From the NCBI GenBank assembly GCA_029247985.1, contig JAQWKF010000032.1:1-10981 (forward strand): a stretch of 10,981 nt of DNA, in the 5' to 3' direction. Every line of letters begins with the position of its first letter. Positions within the stretch are counted from its first letter, which is position 1. The notes beneath the pieces were generated by a model that worked only from the letters and a program-made list of their open reading frames with translations, was not told where the DNA came from and did not search any database. The position numbers and the translations under genes are program-made. Of the stretch, positions 1 through 8,037 are shown one piece after another. Source of the stretch: Flavobacteriaceae bacterium. GTDB lineage: Bacteria > Bacteroidota > Bacteroidia > Flavobacteriales > Flavobacteriaceae.

Positions 1-1299
1 GAATTTTATGATTTTGTCGTTGCCCTAGTCAAAGAAAAAAAATTATCAATCGACAGAGTTAATGAGGCATGTTCAAAAATATTATATGCAAAATTCCAAC
101 TTGGTTTATTTGAAGAGCGATTTGTTGACACCTCCAAAATTAAGGAGAATGTTTTCATTAAAAGTCATTTGAATAAAGCTGAAGAAATAGCTGATAATGC
201 CATTACACTCTTAAAAAACAAGAACGTACTTCCCATCAATAATTCAAACCCAAAACGGATATTGGTTACGGGGCCTAATGCACATAACAATACTACTTTG
301 GGCGATTGGCATTTCGAGCAGCCAGAGGAAAACGTTGTGACTATTTTTGAGGGCATACAGCAAGTAGGAAAAAATTATAATCATAAAGTAGATTATTACG
401 ATTCTGGTATCAAGATCAGAAACATTCAAGATTCAAAAATCAAAGCCACTGCTGAAATGTCAACAAATTATGACCACGTATTTGTTGTTGTTGGCGATAA
501 CTCGTTAAGATATACTTGGGAAGGCGGCAAAAGCTTTCAAAAGACAGCAGGAGAAAACAAAGCGAGAAGTTTTTTAGGTCTTCCTGGAAAACAGCTTGAT
601 TTAGTTAAATCGATTTATGAAAAAAACAAAAACCTTACTGTGGTTTATGTAAGCGGAAAACCGATCAGTGAGCCATGGATAGAAGATAATATTAAATCAA
701 TCATTCATGCATGGGAGCCAGGAAGTATGGGTGGTAAATCTTTGGGTAAAATCGTTTTTGGGGAGATAAATCCAAGTGGTAAAATGCCCATGACAACTGC
801 AAGGTCTGTCGGTCAGCTTACGATGGTTTATAATCACAAACCTACAAATTATATTCATAAGTATGCTTTTGAGAAAACAAAACCACTTTACCCTTTTGGT
901 CATGGTTTAAGCTATACGACTTTTTCAATTTCAGATCCTAAACTTTCCAAAAGCAAATGGAACGGTAAGGGTTCTCTTGAAGTTGAAACAGTTGTAACAA
1001 ATACGGGTAATATGGCAGGAGCTGAAACCATACAGCTGTATATTAGAGATAAATTTAGCAGTGTTACCAGACCAGTTCTAGAGTTAAAAGCATACAATAA
1101 AATTACACTCCATCCGGGAGAATCAAAAATAGTTTCGTTTTCATTGACTGCCGAATCATTCGCATATTATAACATTGGCATGGAATATTTAGCTGAAAAT
1201 GGGGATTTCATCATATATACTGGTAGCTCATCTGCTTTCAAGAACTTGAAGAAAGCTTCATTAAACTTAACGCAAAACATATACTTTAATGAGGAATAG
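1..1299 (+). CDS. Glycoside hydrolase family 3 exo-glycosidase, C-terminal part
   Basis: The reading frame is open from base 1, so the gene starts upstream; 432 residues are visible. Residues about 20-40 (RVNEACSKILYAKFQLGLFE) are the typical end of the GH3 TIM-barrel domain. The GH3 C-terminal alpha/beta domain follows, with TLLKN..LPI, GPNA, a VVVGDN strand, GEN..R..LGLPGKQ (its Glu is in the usual acid/base region), PSGKMPMT and PFGHGLSYTTF (residues 298-308). A fibronectin-III-like domain closes the protein (about 330-420). The nucleophile Asp motif lies in the missing N-terminal domain and cannot be checked. The family removes terminal beta-linked glucose, xylose or related sugars from oligosaccharides, usually in the periplasm. 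A sulfatase gene starts 25 nt after the stop, which fits an operon. The family is certain; the sugar specificity is not readable. Confidence 0.95.
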   Translation, partial: EFYDFVVALVKEKKLSIDRVNEACSKILYAKFQLGLFEERFVDTSKIKENVFIKSHLNKAEEIADNAITLLKNKNVLPINNSNPKRILVTGPNAHNNTTLGDWHFEQPEENVVTIFEGIQQVGKNYNHKVDYYDSGIKIRNIQDSKIKATAEMSTNYDHVFVVVGDNSLRYTWEGGKSFQKTAGENKARSFLGLPGKQLDLVKSIYEKNKNLTVVYVSGKPISEPWIEDNIKSIIHAWEPGSMGGKSLGKIVFGEINPSGKMPMTTARSVGQLTMVYNHKPTNYIHKYAFEKTKPLYPFGHGLSYTTFSISDPKLSKSKWNGKGSLEVETVVTNTGNMAGAETIQLYIRDKFSSVTRPVLELKAYNKITLHPGESKIVSFSLTAESFAYYNIGMEYLAENGDFIIYTGSSSAFKNLKKASLNLTQNIYFNEE

Positions 1300-1324
1300 T
1301 TCGATAATCGTTAAATTACACTAA

Positions 1325-2926
1325 ATGAAAAATACACTTTTTTTATTCTTCTTTATATTGAGTAATTTGGTTATATCGCAAGACAATAGGCCAAATATTC
1401 TTTTTATTATGTCTGATGATCATGCCTATCAAGCGATCAGTGCATACGACGATAAGCTAATTCAGACCCCAAATATCGATAAAATTGCTAAGGAGGGGAT
1501 TTTATTTTCAAATGCAAGTGTGACAAACTCTATTTGCGCTCCGTCAAGAGCAACTATCTTGACAGGAAAGTTTAGTCATATAAATGGTAAAGTAGATAAT
1601 ATTTTTCCGTTTGACACAACACAGATAACGTTCCCCCAGTTGTTTCAAAAAGCAGGGTATCAGACGGCAATGTTCGGGAAGCTTCATTTCGGGAATAACC
1701 CAAAAGGGTTTGATGACTTTTTAATTTTACCAGGACAAGGACATTATATCAATCCAAAATTTATAGGGAAGCAAAAAGATACAATAATTACAGGTTATGT
1801 AACCGATATAATTACTGACTTAACCCTTAATTGGTTTAAGAAAAAGCGAGATAAAAACAAACCATTTTTGATGATGTATCTCCATAAAGCGCCTCACCGA
1901 GCTTGGTGGCCAAGTCCTGAAAAGTTTGCCGAATTTTATGAAAAAGAATTTCCTCTACCCGAAACGCTTTTTGACGATTATTCTAATAGAGCTTCGGCAG
2001 CCGCATCAGCAGAAATGAATATTTTTAATCATATGCATTTAATGCAAGACAATAAAGTTTACCCTAAGACCATTCAACAGATGGGAGATTTGGTTAAAGA
2101 TATTACGTATACGGGTGAAAGTAGAAAACTCAAAAAAGCTGGGGCAAGAGAATTTTATGGCCCCTTTAAACGCGCTAACAAAGAACAAGAACGTGAGTAT
2201 AGAAAAACGTTAGATAAAATTAGCGCTGATTTTACTGAAAAATGGCCGAAAATGTCAGATGAAGAAAAAACGATATGGAAATACCAGAGATATATGCAAG
2301 ATTATCTCGCCACGATCTCATCTGTTGATGACAATGTTGGTAGGGTATTAGACTATTTAAAAGAAAACGATTTGGAAAAGAACACTATTGTTGTTTACAC
2401 CTCAGATCAGGGATTTTATTTAGGAGAGCACGGCTGGTTTGATAAGCGATTTATTTACAACGAATCATTTAAAACACCGCTACTCATAAGATGGCCCAAT
2501 AAAATAGCCCCCGGAATTACAAATGATGAAATGGTTCAAAACCTTGATTTTGCGCAAACATTCTTAGAGGCAGCAAGTATTAAAGCACCTAAGGACATGC
2601 AGGGTGAGAGTTTGATTCCACTACTTCTTGGGGAAAATAAAAAATGGAAAAGAGATGCTGTATACTATCACTATTATGAATTTCCCTCTGTTCACATGGT
2701 AAAGCGTCACTATGGAATTGTTTCAAAAGAATATAAATTAGTGCACTATTACTACGATATTAATGAGTGGGAGTTTTTTGACAGAAAAGCAGATCCAAAG
2801 GAAATGAAAAACCTTTACGATGACCCAAAATATCAAAGAATCATTCTAACAATGAAAAAGAAGCTAGAAAAGCTTCGCAAAAAATATAAAGACTCGGATG
2901 AATTATCTCAAAAGTATCTTTACTAA
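1325..2926 (+). CDS. Exported S1 sulfatase, S1_11-like (N-acetylglucosamine-6-sulfatase-like)
   Basis: The 533-aa protein has an N-terminal signal peptide (hydrophobic residues 4-17, cleavage near Q19/D20). It shows the S1 sulfatase core: NILFIMSDDH with metal-binding D31-D32, and the maturation motif C71-A-P-S-R, whose Cys would be oxidised to formylglycine. TGKFSHINGKVDN and KAPHRAWWPSP follow, then TSDQGFYLGEHGWFDK (residues 359-374) with metal ligands D361/Q362. The tail (YYHYYEFP..H.VKRHYGI, DINEWEFFDRKADPKEM) matches, from memory, Bacteroides GlcNAc-6-O-sulfatases of subfamily S1_11. It hydrolyses sulfate esters on glycans and probably acts in the periplasm. The length suits the family and nothing is broken. 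The subfamily is inferred without a database search; the marine substrate could be another 6-O-sulfated sugar. Confidence 0.93.
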   Translation: MKNTLFLFFFILSNLVISQDNRPNILFIMSDDHAYQAISAYDDKLIQTPNIDKIAKEGILFSNASVTNSICAPSRATILTGKFSHINGKVDNIFPFDTTQITFPQLFQKAGYQTAMFGKLHFGNNPKGFDDFLILPGQGHYINPKFIGKQKDTIITGYVTDIITDLTLNWFKKKRDKNKPFLMMYLHKAPHRAWWPSPEKFAEFYEKEFPLPETLFDDYSNRASAAASAEMNIFNHMHLMQDNKVYPKTIQQMGDLVKDITYTGESRKLKKAGAREFYGPFKRANKEQEREYRKTLDKISADFTEKWPKMSDEEKTIWKYQRYMQDYLATISSVDDNVGRVLDYLKENDLEKNTIVVYTSDQGFYLGEHGWFDKRFIYNESFKTPLLIRWPNKIAPGITNDEMVQNLDFAQTFLEAASIKAPKDMQGESLIPLLLGENKKWKRDAVYYHYYEFPSVHMVKRHYGIVSKEYKLVHYYYDINEWEFFDRKADPKEMKNLYDDPKYQRIILTMKKKLEKLRKKYKDSDELSQKYLY

Positions 2927-2954
2927 TCTAAGCTATTTTTAACGCAAAACAGTT

Positions 2955-5246
2955 ATGTTTTCACTGCAATATCTTTTATTTAAAACTGATTTAAGAAGAT
3001 GCTTTAAATTACTTATATTTTTTTCTCTAAACATATATTCTCAGGATTATATTTGGACAGGAAATGGAGCGGACAATAATTTTTTTAATGAGGAGAATTG
3101 GGTAGATGTAAACACCTCTCAGCCGCCCACTGTAGGTAGTCTTGAACCATCGCAAGTCATTAACAAGGATCTAGCGATTTCATGTGTGGTTCACGCTGAA
3201 TCCAGAAGCGAAACAGATATAAACTCTCAAACTCCTGGGATTTTTGAATTTTCTCAAAGTCAAACTTGGCCCTTTGTATTTACGGCTACCACCAATAATG
3301 ATGGTGTAAATAGCCAACTTATACAAACGATTGAAATGAATGTTACATACTTGCCTTCAGCTGAGGAAACATACCGTGTTGTCAAAACCGTTTCGAATGG
3401 AAATTGGAACACTGGAAGTGCTCAATCGCTTCAACTTGGTTTAAATACTATTATAGTTTCAGCAGTAGACTTTGATAGAAACGTTAAAATTCAATTCAGC
3501 AGTGGAGACATTAAGTTTGATTTTTTAAGTGTAAATGGTAATAAAATATTTTCGTCTACTCCAGAACCTATCACATTGGGTTCCACAAATGTGCTTGAGA
3601 TCATCAATGGGGAACTCAAGGCAGAGAGTTTAGTAGGTGGGAAGGTTATACTTGATGAAAACGCATATCTCCAGCTAAGCGGAGATAGCCCAATTCAAAG
3701 TGACGCTAAAATTGAATTTAAAGATAATCTAACATGGTTAAAATTGAATAGAGTTAAACCACAAGCAGTACATGACTTATATTTTTCGACATTCACTATA
3801 AATGGTTCGAGCGCTGCATACCCATCATCGATTCGCTATGATAATTATTATCATAGTGGAACAATAATAAGATCAGAAGACAACCAATTGACCCCTTTAA
3901 TTATTTATGATGGGGAAGCATTAGACGGGTCGTCAGCAAATATTTTAATTAACAACATAGCAAGTGGCGGAACAATTCCAAGCCAGTTAAATGATAAACT
4001 GAGTTCTTTCATTTTAAGAAGGGGACATATGGCAACTTTAGCGGTTAATGAGAATGGCACGGGTTACAGTAAGGTTTTTATTGCATCTGAAGAGGATTTG
4101 GAAGTCCATTCTTTGCCAACTAAACTAAATAATGCTGTTTCTTTCATAAGGGTAATACCATGGAACTGGGTATCAAAAAAAGGAACTGGAGGCGATATTA
4201 CAGGAATGAATAATAGCTGGTTTTATAAATGGAACAATACGGGTGTTTCTGATGTCCAAAGAGAATATGTGCCCATGTCATGGGGAAAAGGTGGTGCTGA
4301 TGATGAAAATGACATCCAAAACTACAGGTCAAAATATAAAACCACTCATATATTGGGTTTTAATGAACCTGATGATTGCAATGGTCAATCTGGTCAATAT
4401 AGTAATATGTGTGACCCAGAGGTTGCAATTGGGTTTTACGAGAATCTTATGAAAACAGGTTTACGAATGGTATCACCAGCAGGAAGACAGGGCGCAGCTT
4501 TGGATTGGATTAATACTTTCAATCAATTCGCAATTCAAAATGATATTCGAATAGATGTTATTGCAGTGCATTGGTATGATTGGAACTCAAATCCTCAAAA
4601 CTCTCCAAATGCTGACCCAATAGAAATTTTTGAACGATTCAAAAACTATTTATCAAATGTATATGAGTTTTATAATCTTCCGATATGGATTACGGAATTT
4701 AATGCAAACAAGTACCGTACTACAGAAGTGAATGAAGCATTTATGAAATTGGCCATACCATTCTTGGAAAGTACAAGCTATATTGAGCGATATGCATGGT
4801 TTGAACCTGTTGCTATTGATGATAGCACTGTTATGGGAAATGGTGAATTTTATGAAATTAATGGTAATTTGTCTTCACTGGGTTTATTTTATAAAAGCTA
4901 TGAATCTTCTCCTTCAATCCCCGAAAATTATTATTCTGGCCCAAATAACCTTAACAATACTGTACAAGCCAATCAATATACATTTGTATGTAATCCTTCA
5001 AATGTACTCTCTATTGGATATAAACTACAAATGTCAAATGAGAAATTTAAATTGTTTCCAAACCCTGCCAAACATTTAGTCCAGATCCAATCAAAAGGTG
5101 AAATGGATTATATTTATATATATGATATTAAAGGTTCTTTAATTTCTAAATTAGAAGCAGATAAAGTCATAGACGTTTCTATGTTGGAATCTGGAGTTTA
5201 TATAGCTAAGCTAAACCATTATTACACGAAGCTAGTCAAACAATAA
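2955..5246 (+). CDS. Secreted GH128/Asl1-like glycoside hydrolase with T9SS sorting domain
   Basis: The 763-aa protein is exported: a hydrophobic stretch at residues 17-29 ends in SQ. A WTGNGADNNFF.EENW motif follows (32-49), then a beta-rich, possibly carbohydrate-binding module (about 75-185) and a beta-rich linker. The catalytic domain starts near 395 (SFIRVIPWNWVSKKG) and resembles the Asl1-like core of GH128, a clan of beta-1,3-glucanases. HILGFNEPDD places a likely acid/base at E471 and LPIWITEFNANK a likely nucleophile at E581, with IAVHWYDWN between them. Residues about 695-763 (KLFPNPAKHL ... ESGVYIAKL) are a type A T9SS sorting domain, so the enzyme is secreted or surface-anchored. 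The 5' flank has 28 nt to the previous stop. The ATG gives an unusually long n-region, but no other start is obvious. The polymer cut is not certain: neighbouring sulfatases argue against plain laminarin. Confidence 0.9.
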   Translation: MFSLQYLLFKTDLRRCFKLLIFFSLNIYSQDYIWTGNGADNNFFNEENWVDVNTSQPPTVGSLEPSQVINKDLAISCVVHAESRSETDINSQTPGIFEFSQSQTWPFVFTATTNNDGVNSQLIQTIEMNVTYLPSAEETYRVVKTVSNGNWNTGSAQSLQLGLNTIIVSAVDFDRNVKIQFSSGDIKFDFLSVNGNKIFSSTPEPITLGSTNVLEIINGELKAESLVGGKVILDENAYLQLSGDSPIQSDAKIEFKDNLTWLKLNRVKPQAVHDLYFSTFTINGSSAAYPSSIRYDNYYHSGTIIRSEDNQLTPLIIYDGEALDGSSANILINNIASGGTIPSQLNDKLSSFILRRGHMATLAVNENGTGYSKVFIASEEDLEVHSLPTKLNNAVSFIRVIPWNWVSKKGTGGDITGMNNSWFYKWNNTGVSDVQREYVPMSWGKGGADDENDIQNYRSKYKTTHILGFNEPDDCNGQSGQYSNMCDPEVAIGFYENLMKTGLRMVSPAGRQGAALDWINTFNQFAIQNDIRIDVIAVHWYDWNSNPQNSPNADPIEIFERFKNYLSNVYEFYNLPIWITEFNANKYRTTEVNEAFMKLAIPFLESTSYIERYAWFEPVAIDDSTVMGNGEFYEINGNLSSLGLFYKSYESSPSIPENYYSGPNNLNNTVQANQYTFVCNPSNVLSIGYKLQMSNEKFKLFPNPAKHLVQIQSKGEMDYIYIYDIKGSLISKLEADKVIDVSMLESGVYIAKLNHYYTKLVKQ

Positions 5247-5268
5247 ATGTCAAATACCATTAGCTAAT

Positions 5269-6762
5269 ATGAATGCATTTAAATTACTCTTTCTAATTCC
5301 TATCTCTTTATTTATAATCGGGTCAGAGCCTGTTAAATCATCAAAAAAATACAATGTACTATTTATTATTGCAGATGATTTAAACTGTGCTATTGGTGCC
5401 TACGGAGACTCACTTGCTTACACTCCAAACATTGATAAACTTGCAAGAAAGGGTGTCGTTTTTACCAATGCACATGTACAGTACCCATTATGTGGACCTT
5501 CCAGGGTTTCTTTAATGACAGGTTTATATCCTGATCAAACAAAATCAAAACAGCTTCGCTTATATGTTCGCCAAACAATTCCAGATGTCATAACACTTGG
5601 GCAAAAGTTAAGAATGGAAAATTATCATTCTGTACGTGTTGGTAAGATTTATCATTACCACAATCCTAAAGACATAGGGACTGCTGGTCACGACGACTCA
5701 TATACTTGGGATCGTACAGTAAACCCATATGGAAGAGATAAATTTGATCAGCATAAGATTCAAGCATTAAAAGATAATTGGAACGGAAGTACCTTAAGTT
5801 GGCTAGAAGCAGATGGTACAGATTTGGAACAAACCGATGGTATAGGCGCAACTGAAACGATATCTTACTTGGATGAATTTGCAAAAAGTGGTGAAAATTT
5901 CTTTTTAGCTTATGGTCTCTATCGTCCTCACGTTCCGTTTGTTGCACCCAAAGCTTATTTTGATTTACATGAGAAAACCGATTTTTCAATACCAGAAAGT
6001 GATGATTCATTTCTTCAAACTATACCAAAACCTGCTGCGTTATCTCTACGTAGTAAAGAAGAACAAATAAATATTGAAAGTGAAAAAGCGAGTTATATCA
6101 AGCGTGCTTATTATGCAACAACTAGTTTTGTAGATGCTCAAATTGGAAGGGTGCTGACCAAGCTTGAAGAAACGGGATTAGATAAAAATACGGTTGTTGT
6201 GTTTACTTCTGATCACGGCTTTCACTTAGGAGAACATGGTCACTGGCAAAAACAAACATTATTTGAATCCGCTACAAGAGTTCCTCTGATTATTGCAGGT
6301 CCTGGAATAGAAAATGATATAGATAATGTTAATGCACCTGTAGAGTTAGTTGATCTATACCCCACAATTATGGAATTGCTTGAAATTCGATCGCCAAAAT
6401 TTTTGCAAGGGAGAAGTTTAAAGACTTTTCTAGAGGGTTCAGATGAGCCTATCCGCACTAGTTCATTAACAGAACTTCAAATAATTACTCCGATTGGTAT
6501 GGCGCAAGGGTATTCAATCAAAACAATGCGTTTCCGCTTAAACCAGTGGAAATTTAACAATGACATTTCATATGAATTATATGATCATAAATTTGATTCA
6601 GCTGAAATGAATAATGTTTCAAATCATAAAGATTATGCTAGAGTATTAGATTCATTGGTTGAAATGTTAAATGATAAAATTTTTGCAGCAAAAAGATATC
6701 CAAATGGGCTTGGCCGACAACTAAAACATGCCAAACCTTTCAAAGAACCAAAAAAATCATAA
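5269..6762 (+). CDS. Exported S1 sulfatase, S1_7-like (iduronate-2-sulfatase-like)
   Basis: The 497-aa protein has a signal peptide (hydrophobic residues 5-18). The sulfatase fold is clear: NVLFIIADDLN with D36-D37, the formylglycine motif C75-G-P-S-R, VGKIYHYHNP, YGLYRPHVPFVAPK, and TSDHGFHLGEHGHWQK (residues 313-328) with D315/H316. The DDLN start, the CGPSRVSLMTG form and the RPHVPF motif are typical of iduronate-2-sulfatase-like enzymes, subfamily S1_7. In marine Bacteroidota these often act on algal galactans or ulvan. It starts 22 nt after the GH128 stop and was followed 30 nt later by an exported FGE-like gene, now broken. Both sulfatases in this operon are Cys-type and need oxidation of that Cys by a maturase. 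The protein looks complete; the substrate is inferred only. Confidence 0.93.
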   Translation: MNAFKLLFLIPISLFIIGSEPVKSSKKYNVLFIIADDLNCAIGAYGDSLAYTPNIDKLARKGVVFTNAHVQYPLCGPSRVSLMTGLYPDQTKSKQLRLYVRQTIPDVITLGQKLRMENYHSVRVGKIYHYHNPKDIGTAGHDDSYTWDRTVNPYGRDKFDQHKIQALKDNWNGSTLSWLEADGTDLEQTDGIGATETISYLDEFAKSGENFFLAYGLYRPHVPFVAPKAYFDLHEKTDFSIPESDDSFLQTIPKPAALSLRSKEEQINIESEKASYIKRAYYATTSFVDAQIGRVLTKLEETGLDKNTVVVFTSDHGFHLGEHGHWQKQTLFESATRVPLIIAGPGIENDIDNVNAPVELVDLYPTIMELLEIRSPKFLQGRSLKTFLEGSDEPIRTSSLTELQIITPIGMAQGYSIKTMRFRLNQWKFNNDISYELYDHKFDSAEMNNVSNHKDYARVLDSLVEMLNDKIFAAKRYPNGLGRQLKHAKPFKEPKKS

Positions 6763-6792
6763 ATGGCTAATTGTTTATATTCCTTGCTTAAT

Positions 6793-7066
6793 ATGAATAT
6801 TCGTTACATATCGATTTTACTTTTTGCTGTGGCCTGTCAACAATCCCCCAAACAACCCCAAACCGCTGGCCATAGTTGTACCCCCACACAAAGTCGGTTT
6901 AATTCACCAGTCAGCACAACACCCTAAGGATCAAGCAAAGTCAATAAAGAGGGTATGGTCCTTATTCCAGGCGGTACTTTTTCTATGGGCGGAGATGACG
7001 ACCAGGCATGGCGAGATGAGTATCCAAAGCATGAGGTAGTGGTTGACTCCTTTTGGATGGATGTCC
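6793..7066 (+). pseudogene. Broken exported FGE/SUMF1-like gene, truncated
   Basis: Starting at the ATG 30 nt after the sulfatase stop, the frame reads MNIRYISILLFAVACQQSP, a short lipoprotein-like signal with a candidate lipid-anchored Cys. It then hits TAA at 6925-6927. The same frame continues as GMVLIPGGTFSMGG..., EYPKHEVVVDSFWMD, which is the beginning of an FGE-sulfatase (SUMF1/EgtB/PvdO) domain. After WMD the homology stops at about 7066, where the usual TEVTN would follow, and recombinase-derived sequence begins. Only about 38 domain residues remain, so no active protein is possible. In sulfatase operons such genes are often linked to formylglycine formation, though the family also has non-enzymatic members. 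The in-frame TAA could be one C-to-T change. Confidence 0.8.
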
Positions 7067-7377
7067 AGGGTGGATAATACCATCTACAAAAAATTTAAAG
7101 CAAAGTATGAAACTCAAAAAGAAGAATTACAGTCAAAAATTGAAAATCCAACACTTAGTAGTTCGAACCTTGAGTTAGCCATTGATAAAGCTCTTACTTT
7201 ATCCGAATCTCACGAGAAGATTTGGGTTGATGGGGATTTAAAACAACGACAAAAACTGCAACATTTAGTCTTTCCATCCGGATTGGGTTACGACAAGTCA
7301 AACGACAGAGTTCGAACCCCAAAAGTGAACGCTATTTTTGGCTCAATCCCAATTTTATCAAAGGAAATCTCAAACAT

Positions 7378-7414
7378 AAAAAAAGGAGAACCAATTCCTG
7401 TGAATCAATTCTCC
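7378..7414 (-). terminator. Antisense hairpin plus U-tract in recombinase copy 1
   Basis: Bases 7385-7414 form an imperfect palindrome, GGAGAA...TTCTCC. Read on the - strand the RNA can pair over 13 bp with three G-U wobbles and an ACAG tetraloop, and is followed by seven U. It is identical in sequence to the hairpin of copy 2, next to the tRNA-Arg. It was probably the terminator for a tRNA once adjoining this recombinase copy. Confidence 0.55.
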
Positions 7415-7426
7415 GATTGCGTGACC
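7385..7426. repeat. 42-bp direct repeat, left copy (hairpin plus GTGACC core)
   Basis: These 42 bases are identical to 9327-9368. They contain the 30-nt palindrome, a GATTGC spacer and the GTGACC core. The base just before the repeat differs between copies, and after GTGACC the sequences are unrelated, as expected if recombination took place at the core. The third GTGACC, at 7523-7528, lacks the hairpin on its left. Confidence 0.75.
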
Positions 7427-7476
7427 CAAACATACAATAGTTCAGACTTTTTGAGTGGAATTAGTGATATGTAGTC

Positions 7477-7518
7477 AAAAAAATATTCCCAGAAATAAAA
7501 AATTATTTTTTGGGAATA
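7477..7518 (-). terminator. Probable original terminator of a tRNA
   Basis: TATTCCCA (7484-7491) and TGGGAATA (7511-7518) make an 8-bp perfect stem, extended inward by A-T pairs. On the - strand it is followed by seven T (7483 to 7477). It lies 5 nt downstream of the tRNA-like 3' end at 7524, the normal position for a tRNA terminator, and suggests that 7427-7522 is the old downstream flank of the tRNA. Confidence 0.7.
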
Positions 7519-7522
7519 ATCT

Positions 7523-7566
7523 GTGACCTTCGGCAGGATTCAAACCTGCAAAATTCTGATCCTTAA
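7523..7566 (-). repeat. Degraded tRNA-Arg 3'-half copy (att-like repeat)
   Basis: Bases 7523-7551 match 9363-9390 at all positions except one inserted T (7529/7530). This covers the acceptor 3' strand, T arm and start of the variable region of tRNA-Arg. Similarity fades through the anticodon region (TTCTGA conserved, then changes) and the 5' half is not recognisable. This is the direct repeat left at the far end of an element integrated at a tRNA 3' end. It is not a working tRNA: the anticodon stem cannot pair properly. Confidence 0.75.
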
Positions 7567-8037
7567 TTAAGTTTTTTCATAGCTCAAATATAGGCCTAAC
7601 CTATTTAAGAGGATTAGAAAGAGTAAAACTAAAAGAAGAAGTTATGCCTATGGTTTAGGTTATTGATACTGCCAATAATATTTACTGCCACTACTAAAAG
7701 TCTGCTATACGAATTAACATCAATACGTTTACTACTTTTCTTATTTCAGAAACGTTCTTAGAAAACTCGGTAAAAAGCAGATCTGACATCATTTTTTTTG
7801 AGTTAGTTAAGACAGTTTTAATATCAGGATGGCCAATCCAAGCAAAATGAGTGTAATATCCTGTTTTCCCTACTAATGAAGCTGATAAGCCCAATACAAG
7901 GGTTAAGGCGTTACAGCATGTAGCCTCTGTTCTTTTACGTTAAAACAATACAAAATAACTATTCAATTTTTTGGCCTAGGAAGGAGAAGAGAATAAAAAA
8001 AATACTAAATTGTATTCAAATTATAAAAGCAAAAGAA
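7567..8037. other. Gene-poor stretch within the element
   Basis: I see no convincing gene here. The - strand frame 7694-7894 (66 aa from a TTG, open back to about 7960) reads LSASLVGKTGYYTHFAWIGHP... and could be a decayed gene end, but I recognise no family and no ribosome-binding site. An AAGGAG lies near 7981, 50 or more bases before the SHOCT gene start, too far to serve it. The sequence just before 8038 is A-rich, as expected for a Bacteroidota leader. No clear promoter consensus was found. Confidence 0.4.

Larger units (their letters stand above)
7070..7474 (+). pseudogene. Serine recombinase C-terminal fragment, copy 1
   Basis: From NTIYKKFKAKYETQ to NQFSDCVT this frame matches the C-terminal half of the recombinase fragment at 8661-9398: about 117 aligned residues with 15 differences by eye (near 87% identity). 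Catalytic, DNA-binding and zinc-ribbon regions are all missing; the fragment is fused on its left to the broken FGE-like gene. After the GTGACC core at 7421-7426 the copies diverge completely, and this one runs on as QTYNSSDFLSGISDM to a stop at 7474. The divergence is too large for a very recent duplication and suggests a separate, related element that used the same attachment locus. The open frame could be translated from a TTG at 7043, but nothing suggests a function. Confidence 0.8.

Noticed and set aside
5666..6010. 114-aa - strand frame inside the second sulfatase
   Set aside because: It lies wholly within a clear sulfatase gene on the other strand and has no recognisable domain.
7066..7474. 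One fused gene joining the FGE-like and recombinase pieces
   Set aside because: The two parts are in different frames and the FGE-like frame stops at 7075; this is debris, not a designed fusion.
7523..7597. Possible second intact tRNA on the - strand
   Set aside because: Only the T arm and acceptor 3' strand hold up. The acceptor has an extra base, the anticodon stem does not pair and the D arm is not recognisable.
7694..7894. 66-aa - strand frame
   Set aside because: It starts at TTG, has no family signature and no leader signal; kept only as a note under the gene-poor stretch.
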